A DNA stretch of 64,000 bases from Heterobilharzia americana (lineage: Eukaryota > Platyhelminthes > Trematoda > Strigeidida > Schistosomatidae), in contig OX104127.1 in assembly GCA_944470555.2 (NCBI GenBank), positions 46,614,934 to 46,678,933 of the forward strand, read 5' to 3'. The notes under the pieces are model-generated. The model did no database searches and was not told the DNA's origin. It was given only the letters and a program-made list of their open reading frames with translations. A program made the translations under genes and the position numbers. Positions 44,331 to 55,603 of this stretch are shown piece by piece (position 1 is the first letter of the stretch; each line of letters begins with the position of its first letter).

Positions 44331-46250
44331 GACTTTACACTCTCAGGCTGTAACAAAAGCTCTCCTTTTCACCCATTCCCCATGAACCTACCAATGCTTC
44401 TTCTTCCATGCTGTTTCCTTTTTCCTAATCATTATTATTATTTTTCTTCCTTTTTCCTATTCTTCTTCTGTTTTGTCTCTCTCTGCACTCTCTCTCCCTT
44501 GATTTCTCTGCACATATTTCCCACCGTCTTTTTACAACCAGTCCAACCAATTGTCTGCTGGCACGACATTTGAGGAACCCATCTGCACCACAGTCCTCGG
44601 AAGAAAAAGCAAACAAACGAACAACACTCCCTACAAATCTAACAGACACCCAACCACCCGTCGGGCTAACCAGAGCTACAGCAGCCGAGTGGGTGGACCT
44701 ACTGAATTGGAATCCACCAAAGGCCTGGAACCGCTCCGCAAGACCTAGAAGCGAGCGCGAAGAAATCAACCATCAAAACTCTTCAAATGCTCGTTTTTGG
44801 AAGGCAGGTTACCCTCTGATTAGAAACGAGTGGCTGTCGTCCCAATTTATAAAGGTGGAAACAAACTACTCGCCTCCAACTACAGACCAATCTCCCTGAT
44901 CTCTTCAGTTGCGAAGGTCATGGAGAGTCATAAATGACTCACTACATGATCACTTACTTCGGAAATCAATCCTAAACGACTGCCAGCATGGCTTTCTACC
45001 AGGAAGGTCATGTAACACCAACTTGTTGATAGCTTGGAATAGCTGGACACTCTCTGTCGAGAAGAAAAAGCCTATACGCATTGGTTTACTTAACCTTTCT
45101 AAGGCCTCTGACAGGGTAAATCGTGATATCCTTTGTAAGAAACTCCAGCTCATGAGTGTACACGGAAAATTATTAATCTGGCCCAGAGATTATCTGTACA
45201 CCAGGGTTCAGTCAGAGTCGGCTCCTCTCTATCTGATCGGTTCCCGATGCTGAGTGGTGTGCCTCAAGGTTCCATACTGTGACCACTACTGTTTCTTGCT
45301 TTTATCAATGACCTACTAGGGGTCCTTAATTCACATTCACTATTATATGCCGATGATCTGAAGATCTGGAGGGAAATACAGGAACCAGCGGATATTTCGA
45401 TCTTCCAGGAGGACCTTACGAAAATCCTTAATTGGACTACAGAAAACCCGCTTCCTCTCAACTCGAAGAAGTGTCGAATTATGACAGTTGACAAACATAA
45501 AGGCAGTCCCAGTTCTTACTCTCTAGGTGAAACAAATATCTGTCACTCTAACATGGAACAAGATCTGGGAGTTATACTAAATGATACACTAGGAGCCCCT
45601 GTTCACTGTCGCCTTGCAGCCAATAGGGCTTATGGAATCCTGAGGTTTCTCTCGCGAACCTTAGGGTGTCTAACTCCTTCTCTTTCCACCATAGTGCATG
45701 TTCTGTACATTCGTCCTCATTTAGAAAAAAATTCGCTTGTAATGTCCACATACTTGAAAAAGGACATAGCCATCCTAGAACGGGTGCAGAGAAGAGCCAC
45801 AAAGAAAGTGATTGGGTCACGGCGCAAACCGTACCCAGACCGCTTAGTTGCTCTTCAGCTGCACCCAGTACAACACCGGAAGATCAGAGGGGATATGATC
45901 ATGATGTACCACATCGCCCATAGTCCCCTCCATCCCAACAGATCCCTTCTAAGCTTTAGTCGGAAATGCGACTTGAGGGGTCACCCATTAAAAATAGAGC
46001 ATGAGAGAGCACGTACAAAGATCCGTGCTAACTCATTTGCAGTTAGAGTCTGTAAACTGTGTAATTCCCTCTCTTCAGCAGTTGTTACAGCCCCATCCCC
46101 TGATACCTTTAAAAGGAGGCTAGACGCACACCTCGAGTCCCACGGTACCGATGGGCTATACTCGAGAGGCTTTCCCCAAATCAGATGCAGTAATACTGAC
46201 TTGAGACCAGATTAATTATTCGTATCTCTATCCTTTCAGGTTTTTCAGAA
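44331..46250 (+). mobile_element. CR1-like LINE copy h: RT, 5' truncated
   Basis: Pyrimidine-rich stretch at 44430-44530, then RT fragments to the stop at 46215. Distinct family from copy g. Reading frames change at about 44900, 45253 and 45480. Confidence 0.75.
44570..46215 (+). pseudogene. CR1-like reverse transcriptase (copy h)
   Basis: Shows SYCPPTTDQS-type finger remnant, HLLRKSILNDCQHGFLPGRSC, LLNLSKASDRV (catalytic Asp region degenerate), SGVPQGS-like and LLYADDLKIWREI (45330-45370), DLGVILNDTL, YIRPHLE, AILERVQRRATKKVIGSRRK, and a final CKLCNSLSSAVVTAPSPDTFKRRLDAHL. Frameshifts and stops at several points. Confidence 0.8.
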
Positions 46251-46574
46251 CCGAGAAAGTAATTGTGACCATTCCAAACTCAGAACGTATTCCAATAAGA
46301 CAGACGTAGAACCCAAGGAACCGCAGTTCGCTAATTCTACAACACGAAGTTTGAAGTTTGAACTGGTTTACACTAGCTCGTTAAAAGATATTGGGTATTG
46401 AAAGTGACCTACAAGTGCGTCAACACCATCTTTTCCTTACAAGTGCATCTTGATCAGTCCCGCAGTTCTTCAAAAGACAATAAAGATATTTTAATCTTAA
46501 ATGTGAATGTTTGTTCATACTGCCATGGCCAATTCAAAACATTATAGCGTAGCATCATCCAGGTAAAGTTACCT
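46251..46574. other. No gene recognised
   Basis: Short stretch between the CR1 copy and the 3' tail of the RTE copy; nothing coding seen. Confidence 0.5.
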
Positions 46575-48335
46575 TTTATTATTATTATTTGTCCCTTGGG
46601 TTCCTAGTTGAACATAGGGCTTCAGTAGCTCGTCTCCATTCCACTCTCTTCTCTGCAGTCTTTTCAACCTGGCGCCACGACTGCCCAAAAGCTTTCATTT
46701 CTTCCTCATATGGTCTCCACGTCACCCTCGCCTCGGACGCCCAACTCGTCGTTTCCCCTTTGGATTCCAGTCGAGGGCCTGGTCTAGCGCGTGATGTCTC
46801 CGAATGGTCTTCTCAGTGTATGCCCAATCCATCTCCACTTTCTTCTGCATAGTTGTTGGGTGATAGGTTCTTGGTTGGTTGGTTGCCAGAGCGAGTTCCT
46901 TGTTGCTTATTCTTTTTGGCCATCTGATCTTCAGTATCGAGTGAGCGTGGACAGCAGCTGTTGATGAATGTCTGTAGTTTGTTGGAAGTGCTTTTCGTGA
47001 CGCGCCAAGTTTATGAGCCATATAGAAGCACTGACTTGACATTGGTGTTGGAAATCCGGATCTTGTTACACATGTTAAGTTCAGTAGTTCTCCACGCTGA
47101 TTTCAGGTTAATGAACGCCTGTCTTGCTTTTCCGATCCTGGTTTTGACATCCTCGTCTGTGCCGCCTATAGTTGAAACGATGCTGCCTAGATAGGTGTAA
47201 GAGGCTACTTCCTTTAGGTTTCTGCCGTTGCTGGTGACTGGAGTTTGTTGTTGTTGTTGGTGCGGTATCTTCATCACCTCTGTCTTCTCTATATTCACTT
47301 GAAGTCCTGCCTTCGCTGCCTCTGCCGTCAACTTGTTAGTTTTCGCCTGTAGATCTTCGAGTTTGTGCTCATAAGGCATTAGACATAAATTATCATCGGC
47401 GAAACCCAAATCTTCTAGGGTCTTCTCATCGGTCCAACCAGCGTATGCCCATCTTCCCGCTCCTCACGGTTTGCTGCATGATCCAGTCGACCACAATCAA
47501 GAAGATGGTCGGTGATAGTATGCAGCCTTGTCTTACTCCTTCTTGTCTTCACTTCAAATGCTTCACTGAGCCTTCCATTGTGAATTACTTGGCATATGGC
47601 GTCTTCATATAGTTGTTGAGTGAGGCTGATAAGGGTTTGCGGTATTTCATAGTATTGAAGCAGTTTCTAAATTACCTCTCGGTCGACGCTATCGAATGCC
47701 TTTTCGAAGTCGATGAAGTTGAGATAGAGAGTTGACTGCCATTCTATACTCCGTTCTTTGATGATGCGAAGCGTTGCAATTTGGTCGGCACATGATTTGT
47801 ACTTCCTGAAGCTTGCCCGTTCCTGTCGTATTTTTTTGAATCCATCATGATAGCCACTCCAAAACTGAGTGTGCTCGTGGTTGTCGTCTGGGTGACAATA
47901 TCGGAGTAGATTATTGATTCTCCAGTTGACAGTTTGGAGACTCCATTCCCATTCCATCTGCTTTCGCAAATTCCAAGCACTTCGATGTGATACCTTCTCA
48001 TCTCTTTTGCAATCTGGGCTGCCTTACTGGGTTCAAACATGGTGCGGACATTCCATGTCCCCATGTTTACTTTCGCTTTCATCGAGGGAGAGAAGACACA
48101 ACGGCCAATTGGCTTCCCGAAGGCAGGCTTTCACCAACTGGCGTCATTTCGCCTCTCCGATTCCAACGAGGAATAATTTCGTTTTTATTTTTTATATTTT
48201 GTTTGTGCTTTGAAGTTTGTTTAGCGGTTAGATTTGTTTTATAGGGTAGTGTTGCTAGCCGTATGCCCAACCTTCCCTCTTTACCCGGGCTTAGGACCGG
48301 CTAGTGACTAGTGAACTAGTTAGCCAGGCGAGGTT
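46575..48335 (-). mobile_element. RTE-type LINE (family 1) with large internal deletion
   Basis: Minus strand from the 5' end at 48335 (AACCTCGCCTGG) to a 3' tail with ATA/AAT triplets at about 46580-46595. The endonuclease start (GTWNVRTMFEPSKAAQIAKEMRRYHIEVLGICESRW) is fused near 47845 to RT (KSCADQIATLRIIKERS, FIDFEKAFDSVDREV), so the rest of the endonuclease and the N-terminal RT fingers are gone. RT tail includes FADDNLCLM (YADD variant), VASYTYLGSIV and VKSVLLYGS. Frameshifted at about 47640 and elsewhere. Confidence 0.85.
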
Positions 48336-48336
48336 C

Positions 48337-48339
<3 letters not shown>

Positions 48340-48408
<69 letters not shown>
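48340..48408. repeat. (TA)n microsatellite
   Basis: About 33 TA units directly abutting the 5' end of the RTE copy at 48335. Confidence 0.95.
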
Positions 48409-48410
<2 letters not shown>

Positions 48411-48429
48411 AACTATTTGTATTAGGGTT

Positions 48430-49330
48430 AAGCCTGAAGAGAATCTAATTGAAAACAATATTGTTCTAATTTACATGATGGGAATTTTTAAAACTAAAAG
48501 TAAGATGTGTTGGCGACTTCTCACTTGGGAAGTTGCGTCAACCCGGATGGGCTGCATGCTGACAATATCTCAACTCGGATACAGTAGGCTTGTTCCTCAT
48601 TCACCAACCTGCATTATCTCTGGCACCGGGACAAGTGTACTTAACTGCCGTTCATTCTGTCCTGTTTCTTGCCGTGAAACTTGACCGCTGGAATTAGAGA
48701 ATGTGAGATCACAGGTTTTGACCATAGGTGTCTTCGTATCATTTCTCACCACCGGTGGAACCACTATGAGAGGAGTATAGAGTCCAGACAATGGGTAATG
48801 GGCAAGTCAACGAATAAGATTGTGGACCTTCAGTGACTTAAGTAGCTTGGACATATGTTGCGCATGCCGATCCACCATTCACCTCGACTTGCGATGCTAG
48901 CAGAAGTTAAACTAAGTCGGAAGAGTGCTCATGATGGCTAGGCCAAGATATGCGCCAGTCCGTGAAGTTTGTGACTTAGTCTAACTTGTGTGAATAGGTG
49001 TAGAAAATCTAGTTGGGGTCATCGAGACCATAGAAATTAGTGGTTGAAGACTTGGTGAAATATTTAAAAATTGGCCCTAACAGGGTAGATCTATTCACTG
49101 TTTGACGTCTGAAGCCCGGAGTTTTTCACTGACCTTCATTTCTATGTTACTTCTCCTATACGATTTTGTCTACTTTGATATGTCTTTTTCTACATACTTG
49201 TTCTTTGCATCCTCCTGTGAAATGTGGCAACTTGGACAGATGCACTCGTATGCAGGGTCCTATGTTGCTTTGTCTATTTGCCTATACTTGGACATATCTG
49301 CTGTTGGATTCTGCATGTACCCTTGAGAAT
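48430..49330 (+). mobile_element. Decayed RTE family-2 RT tail and 3' UTR
   Basis: Diverged match to the C-terminal half of the 22592-24316 copy: a VNPDG..ADNISTRIQ-like block near 48540, LGHMLRMPIHHSPRLAMLAEV near 48845-48905, and the 3' UTR signature (ATGTGGCAACTTGGACAG...GGTCCTATGTTG) near 49220-49266. Stops throughout. Confidence 0.65.
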
Positions 49331-50180
49331 GGTTGTTTCATAGTAAATGGTCATCATTAGCGTGCTCTAGAACTTTTTGGGATATGGTTTTAAGTGAATG
49401 AAATAGGAATGGGTAAGTTAACATACCTAGTTCTACTGTTGAGGTTGATTGATGAAATAATTTATGACGTTTTCTCACTTCACCTCCATCGTTCCCTAAG
49501 TTGTCTATTTAGTTAGTTCACAGATATATTTTATCCCACTAGTCGAAGGTAATTTAATGTGATAGAAGACAATACTTCTTGTTCTACCATAAATGTAACT
49601 GTTCTGGCATTTCAGAAGGAGTGAAACAAACGATACATTGATTAGTCACTGGAGGGTAACCAACTTCATGTTATCTATTCCATAGTGCTGATTGAATCCT
49701 ATCGATTATTTTGAGATGTGGCCACCAGGCTAGGAGACTCATCATCGCGATGCACTGAGATAGAGATTAGTCAGATGAAGGCGATCGACAGATAGCCTTG
49801 AACCTCAGACGGGATATCAGTTTCGTTGTGGTTGCAGATATGCCTTGCTGACGACTGCCGGAAAACACGTAACTTATGTTCAGCGCTTTTTGCCGATTGC
49901 CTCCATTTAACTATCAGAAACAATTATTCGTTATGAGCAAACATTTTCTTTGCTTTTCAAATCATGCAACATGCGTTACTTTAAATGTAACTGATAGCAG
50001 AAACTAAACGCTAGAATTTCACATACTGTTAGGGCTATGGGGGGTTTTTCTACGAGCATAACTTTGTTACAAGTAAGCCGTGGGTAGATATCAGCAAATA
50101 ACGACCAAATAATGAGATCACAGAAATCTAACACTTATTTGAACGGCGAGTCTACTTTTAGTTAGCGGTTAAGCGCAAAT
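49331..50180. repeat. Intergenic, with dispersed repeat at about 49720-49870
   Basis: Bases about 49730-49860 resemble 61160-61290 (shared GGC.ACCAGGCTAG, a TTAGTCAGATGA-like stretch, GAACCTCAGA.GGGA.ATCAG and GTGGTTGCA) and partly 56740-56790. Contains a B-box-like stretch on the minus strand. The rest is unrecognised. Confidence 0.5.
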
Positions 50181-53100
50181 AATCAGTTCCCAACCGATAG
50201 CTATAACCTTGATATCATAGACGTCCTTGCAAAACAATATGGCCCAACGAGCTACACTGACTGGAACTGTTGTTCCCTCAAGGTCTTACCATACCACAAA
50301 AGTCAGTTGGATAGTGGTAAGACAACGAAGCATCCACTGTTATGGTGTGAATTGTGACGCTATGATGTGCGTTCGTGGTCTAAGTCGTACTGTTGACTGG
50401 ACAGGAGTGTGACAGCAGTAAAGTGTTTTCCATGGACGATCAAAAGTGCCACTTCAGTACTGTGTGATGGACCTCAACCAGACGTTTTTTTGTCTCTGTG
50501 ATCGCCCACTAAATCTTCAGGTACCTTAAGGCCAACCAGTTTTCTATGGTGTGGGCAGCCGGAAAGTGTCGACTTCCCTCATAGTTCTGTCAGTAGTCAA
50601 GTACCATCAGGTCACTGTCCTCCATGATCAATATCTTTACCGTCTATCTTCCTTCACATCTCTCGATAAACCTCGCTACTTCATCTTTAATTTAATCCAA
50701 CTCTCCAGCTATTGATAATGACCCGACTTCAAAAAACAGCATCCGTGGTTTCCTAGAACTGCACTCTAAGAAACACATTGGAACTTTCAATCTCCACACC
50801 CTTTGTCTAATCGCCCAACAAGCTACGCTAGCCGAAACTTTGGCATCTCGTGCCATAGATGTCTGCTGTGTTTGCGAGACACGCATACAGGACTTAAGTG
50901 CGGTTAGTAATCTAACCTCACCTGACCGATTTGTTGAATCTGCAAATCTTGTCCTTAGAATTCCTGCAGATGCGATGGCTAGTTCTTATGGTCTTGCAGG
51001 TGTAGGTATAGCAGGAGGTGTACTGCTCGACTGGATTCCAGTTGACAGTCGCTTATGTGCTGCCCAACAGTGAGGACTCAAAGGAGTAATGAAACTCGCC
51101 GTTGTTTCTTCACAATATCTACTTACGCACCTCTGACTATAGGTCGGATGAGTTCTGTCGAGGACTGTGTAGCCTCCTGATGAAAGCCAAACATTTAGCA
51201 AGTGGCTTCAAAGCTCAAGGGGGTAGCCTAATTCTGACAGGAAGATACTTGAGCGTCACTTTCGGTATCCTAGCCGAACGAACAGATAATGGCGATCACT
51301 CACCACAACTGTGCTTAGAAAACTATATATTTCTGACCAGCACGGTATTCACACACACGGAAAGACACTGCCTGACATGGCGACCACCAAGCTCAACTCA
51401 GTGATGAGCATAGAGAATAATGCCACCAGTTAACGCAGGAGAGGGTCAGTGGAAGACTAGTGATCCCCCTGGAAAGTGGTCATGCATCGTATGTCTATGC
51501 CTAAATGGACGCGGGAAAATGACAACAGCAAGACCTTTGCGAGTGATGCATGACGATGAGAATACTAGGGCTACTTTCAGCAGGGAGCTAGCTAGACAGT
51601 TGACAACACAGAACCAAATCACTCATCCAGAAGAAGTCTGGCGCCATCCACAATCTGTTGTAAAAGCAGCGTTGGTGACTGTGACTGGCCCTCAAAGAGT
51701 GGTTAGAAGAGTCTGTGGATCTTAACAACTTCCGAATTAATGGATGCACACGAACGTATTCCTGTATTATCCGAGCCCAATAGGGCGAGGCGACGATTCA
51801 AATATTGACACACAGAAATTTCTTGCAGTAACTACAAACACTGATGGGTGTCGAAAGCCAAAGAGATGGAAACGGCAATGGTGATAGTTAACACTAGGGA
51901 ACTTGGGTGATGAGGTCACTGGTTGGTGAGATGATAGCAAAGAAGGATGGTTCTACGATTCACTAGCAGGAGAGACGAAAGTTGGGCAGGACGCTTCGAG
52001 GAATAGTTCAACTGGCCTTCAACTACAATTTTGTCTTCCGCTGTCCTGTCGTATACCGAACGGAACATCAAAATAAGACTCCTAACACTTGCAGAAGTCA
52101 AAGAACCTGTTAGTAATCGGAAACGAAGAAAGGCAGCATAGCCATGTAGAATTTGATGATGGTGGTTGAGGTTTATTGGTCAGATTAACTCATGTTAACT
52201 AGTGTTTGAGAGTCAGATATGATCTTCTCTGACTGGTCTCAATCTCCGATTTTTTAAGCCTTTAACAAAGGTGAGAAATCTTCTTGTGATAACTAAAATA
52301 CTGTCTAAGATCTTAGGTTTTGTAATCATGAGGCGTGAGTGAGGTTCAGGTAAATCAAATTTGAGAAAGCCAGTGTTCAAACTTCGCCTTGGGTGTATCA
52401 ACGAGATATTTACATTCCAGTATTTTCTAGAAAACAGACACTAGTGTTCGACGCTGGCCGTATTTGTCGATCTGGTTTTTACATTATAGTCAGATGTTTG
52501 AAAAATCTTACGTCAGTGCCTGTCAGGAAATTGGGTGCTGAGTGCGTACATCATTCTTTTGTAAGTTCTATACCCCGATACCCGCAGGAGTGCTACAGCC
52601 TTTAATGAGTTGTGTTTGTCTAGTGGTATCTCTCAAGGACATCTACTGTCTCTATTCGTTTGCAGCTTTATCTCAAACGTACCTATAAGTCTGTTCCTCA
52701 TACCGTCTGACTTCACAGGAGAATCTTAGGTAGTTGCCAAGTGGATAAGTGACATGGCTGTGTTAGAATACGACTATGAGAATATGCAGAATCTTCTGGA
52801 CAGCGCTAATATTTTAATGACTTTCGAAATCTCTACACGAGCAAAAGCCTTGATTAGTTTTCGCCGAACTATGAGATTTATGGCTTTATCGTGATATCCG
52901 ATTGTCTATTGAGAGTCGAGTTTACTGCATTAGGACTCACTCTGTTTGACTATTTGGTCGTGAGACATGATCATTAAAGGTAGAGGGCGTGCGATAGCTT
53001 CAGGTTTTCGAACACCTTTGCTTTCGTAGCACAGACTGTGTGTCTTGGTGTCGCCTCATCAGTAATGTGGAATTTAGGCACTTCGAGTTTCAGGGAGGAG

Positions 53101-53600
53101 AGGAGAGTTAGTTGATAAGATTGTTAGCCTTCATCGACTCAGGTGACTGGGACATGCGTTTTGCTTTCCTAGTCACCGTCTGCCTCGTCGTACAATGCAA
53201 TGTTAGTTGAGATAGGTTTAAGCTAGGAAAATGTTACAGGTGGCCAGAATAGAAAATGGCATCAGTGCACAAAGTTTGTGACTGTTGGTCCGAGTCGTGT
53301 AGGGTAATGTAGACTTTTGAGTTGGGGTTTGTGAGACAATAGAAATCAATGGTTGGATACTGTAGGTGATATGTCTCAGAATCGATGTTAGTGGCGGAGA
53401 TGTATCCAGACTTTATCTTTATCGTAACCATTATACTGAATTCACTATTTTATTGCTCCTTCCCCTCTTTTTACTAGTTTTGACTGATTCTTCTTTATTT
53501 TGTGATCTTTCATCCTAGTGCATTCTCGCTTGATATGCTGAAATGAATCGTGGCAACTTTGACAGTTACACAGTAATGTCTGGCCCTATATTGATTTAGT
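50181..53600 (+). mobile_element. Full-length but strongly decayed RTE family-2 element
   Basis: Starts with the leader seen at 14416 (CCCAACCGATAGCT) and ends with the 3' UTR signature near 53545-53595, about 3.4 kb, which should be near the full family length. Endonuclease: 50840-51073 (VCCVCETRIQD, GLAGVGIA, LLDWIPVDSR). RT tail traces at 52860-53240 (YCIRTHS, FEHLCFRSTDCVSW, LRLLGHAFCFPSHRLPRRTM). Dense stops and indels: an old insertion. Confidence 0.75.
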
Positions 53601-54125
53601 CTGTCTGTCATGACAAGTCAACCGTTGTACTTCAGGATGTTAGATGCACATTAACTGAAATCAAAATCTGGAAAGGTCCCTTCAGAAAGGGAGAAATCCT
53701 GCATATGTGCATGATGTCGTTTTTCGCTAACATTATTAATTTGTAGGACAGAATATCAAACAGCACGCTTCTGGCAGTTATTTCAGAGCTTCGAGGCTAA
53801 CAAAAATAGGTTGTAATGTATCCATAGGCAAGTTATTATTTTACGTGTGATCGACAAGGTACCTTCGGATATCCATACAGTTATCTACCTAAATTGCTGA
53901 TCACGAGCTAGCTTACGCCAGATATCATGCAGGCTTTCTGGAATATACTCACTTTATGATTCAATGTATCTTTGGTTGCAGCTGTAGTCCACGTATGTAA
54001 GATTGACGGGAGCTTGTACCTGCACTAGCTTCTGGTGGTGAACATATAGGAAATTTTTAGAAAGTCAACGTATCTTAACATCTGTATAGTTCTTGAAAGT
54101 ATATCGAGATAAGTGGCATTATACG
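53601..54125. other. Intergenic, nothing recognised
   Basis: No coding or repeat signal seen. Confidence 0.45.
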
Positions 54126-54450
54126 CTTATATGTATCATTCTTGGTGACATTAACTTGGCTATAAAAGGTCGAGTGTACAACGCTTAGGTGCGGAAAGTT
54201 CTGCTGTATACCTGTGAAACTCGAGCTGCGGCTTCCAGAAAGTGTGTGCTTGACCATGATTTTCTTCATACTACAATTTACTTTCCGTCTCAATACAAGA
54301 ATTGGTAGCACATGCTTGGGAATGTGATTTTTCAACCCCGACTTCAGTGCCTTGGGCATGTGGTACTCATGAATAAGATGAGCCAAATTTGCCTGTTTTC
54401 TGATTCATACCAGGTTGCGAGAAAAGATAATAAAGTCACACTTTTCGCGT
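54126..54450 (+). mobile_element. RTE family-2 RT fragment
   Basis: Plus-strand traces of AIKGRVYNA, VRKVLLYTCETR and LGHVVLMNKM correspond to the IKGRVYCTAVRSVLLYGCETW and LGHVLRMPSH blocks of the family. Heavily mutated. Confidence 0.5.
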
Positions 54451-54858
54451 GGTTTTAGAATATCTCAATCACGTCTTAAATGGAAAACAATTCTATGGAA
54501 CGTTTGTCGAGGCACTCCAAGTGATGCATATAGATTAACACCTTCAACTGTGACAAGCTTTTTAGTGAAATAAGAGTAGTAGTTAGAAATAGTATAATCC
54601 CTATTGGCTTTATATTGTACAAGTAGTATGTTTTGAAGATATTGGTCGACTGACAAATGGTAGACATACATTGTATGCACTATTCAGGCATATTTACTAA
54701 CTTTTTTCACTAATGTTCCTCCTTTATGTGTTCTCTTACAAAGTTAAAATTTCTCTAGCAACTGCCTTATCAGTGCTGACACAACTTTTAAAACAAGTGC
54801 GGTGGTTAACACAACTGATTTACTTCCTATCCTTAATTTCCATGCTTTATTCATTTAT

Positions 54859-54918
54859 ATGGTGAAACCGCTTTCAATTTCCACTGTATTCTCTTCTCTC
54901 ATGTGCAACACTTCTATT
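54859..54918 (+). CDS. SDE2: Possible first coding exon of SDE2
   Basis: ATG at 54859 opens 20 codons that end in phase 0 before GTTTGT, 207 nt upstream of the acceptor at 55125. The peptide (MVKPLSISTVF...) could supply the first beta-hairpin of the ubiquitin-like domain that the downstream exon lacks, and it aligns without gaps to the expected length. The donor is weak and there is no independent support, so this is only a candidate. Confidence 0.3.
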
Positions 54919-55125
54919 GTTTGTCGGTAGTATTCAGAAAACTAGGATAAATGTTCTTTTTACCTTCTTAACTGACACGAGTTATATTGTTGGATAATCC
55001 TAAAAAAATGTTCGAAGCATTTTTCTCACGTCTTTAAGGTTTCATATTGAGTAAAATTATCCGAATTTTGTATTACTATTTTATTCTGTTATAAGTTGGT
55101 TCGTTTGACTCGTTAATTATTTCAG

Positions 55126-55603
55126 ATGACATTGTATGAAACTCGATTTCGTGAAAGCGAAACAAATACAGAGTGTTCCTGTTTTTCGTTCAACACTGAA
55201 GATGTGTACTACACATATAATGGGCGAATAATTGACTATCTTAAAGATGTTCCAAAAGATGCACTTTTGCAGAAACATTACCGTCTTCGTGGTGGTAAAG
55301 GTGGATTCGGGTCAATGCTGCGAGCCATTGGAAGCCAAATTGAGAAGACAACCAATCACGAAATGTGCAGAGATTTATCAGGCAGGAGAATGCGTGATGT
55401 AAATATGGAAAAGAAGTTAAAAGAATGGTATGCTACAGCCGATAAACGGGAACGTCAGAAAATGGAAGAATACCTTGAAAGACGACGTAGACGCCAAGAG
55501 ATATTGCAACAGGGTCCATTACCTGGACACAAATTTTCTGATCGTGATTATGAACGACAGAAACGTAAGATTGCATATGAACTGCAAAGCGCCTTGTATA
55601 CAG
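55126..55603 (+). CDS. SDE2: SDE2 exon: ubiquitin-like end, cleavage site and central domain
   Basis: 478 nt, ending in phase 1 at GTATAT. Encodes the second half of the ubiquitin-like fold, the GG/KGG site and the conserved SDE2 domain to KIAYELQSALYT. Reading on without splicing stops after five codons. Confidence 0.9.
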
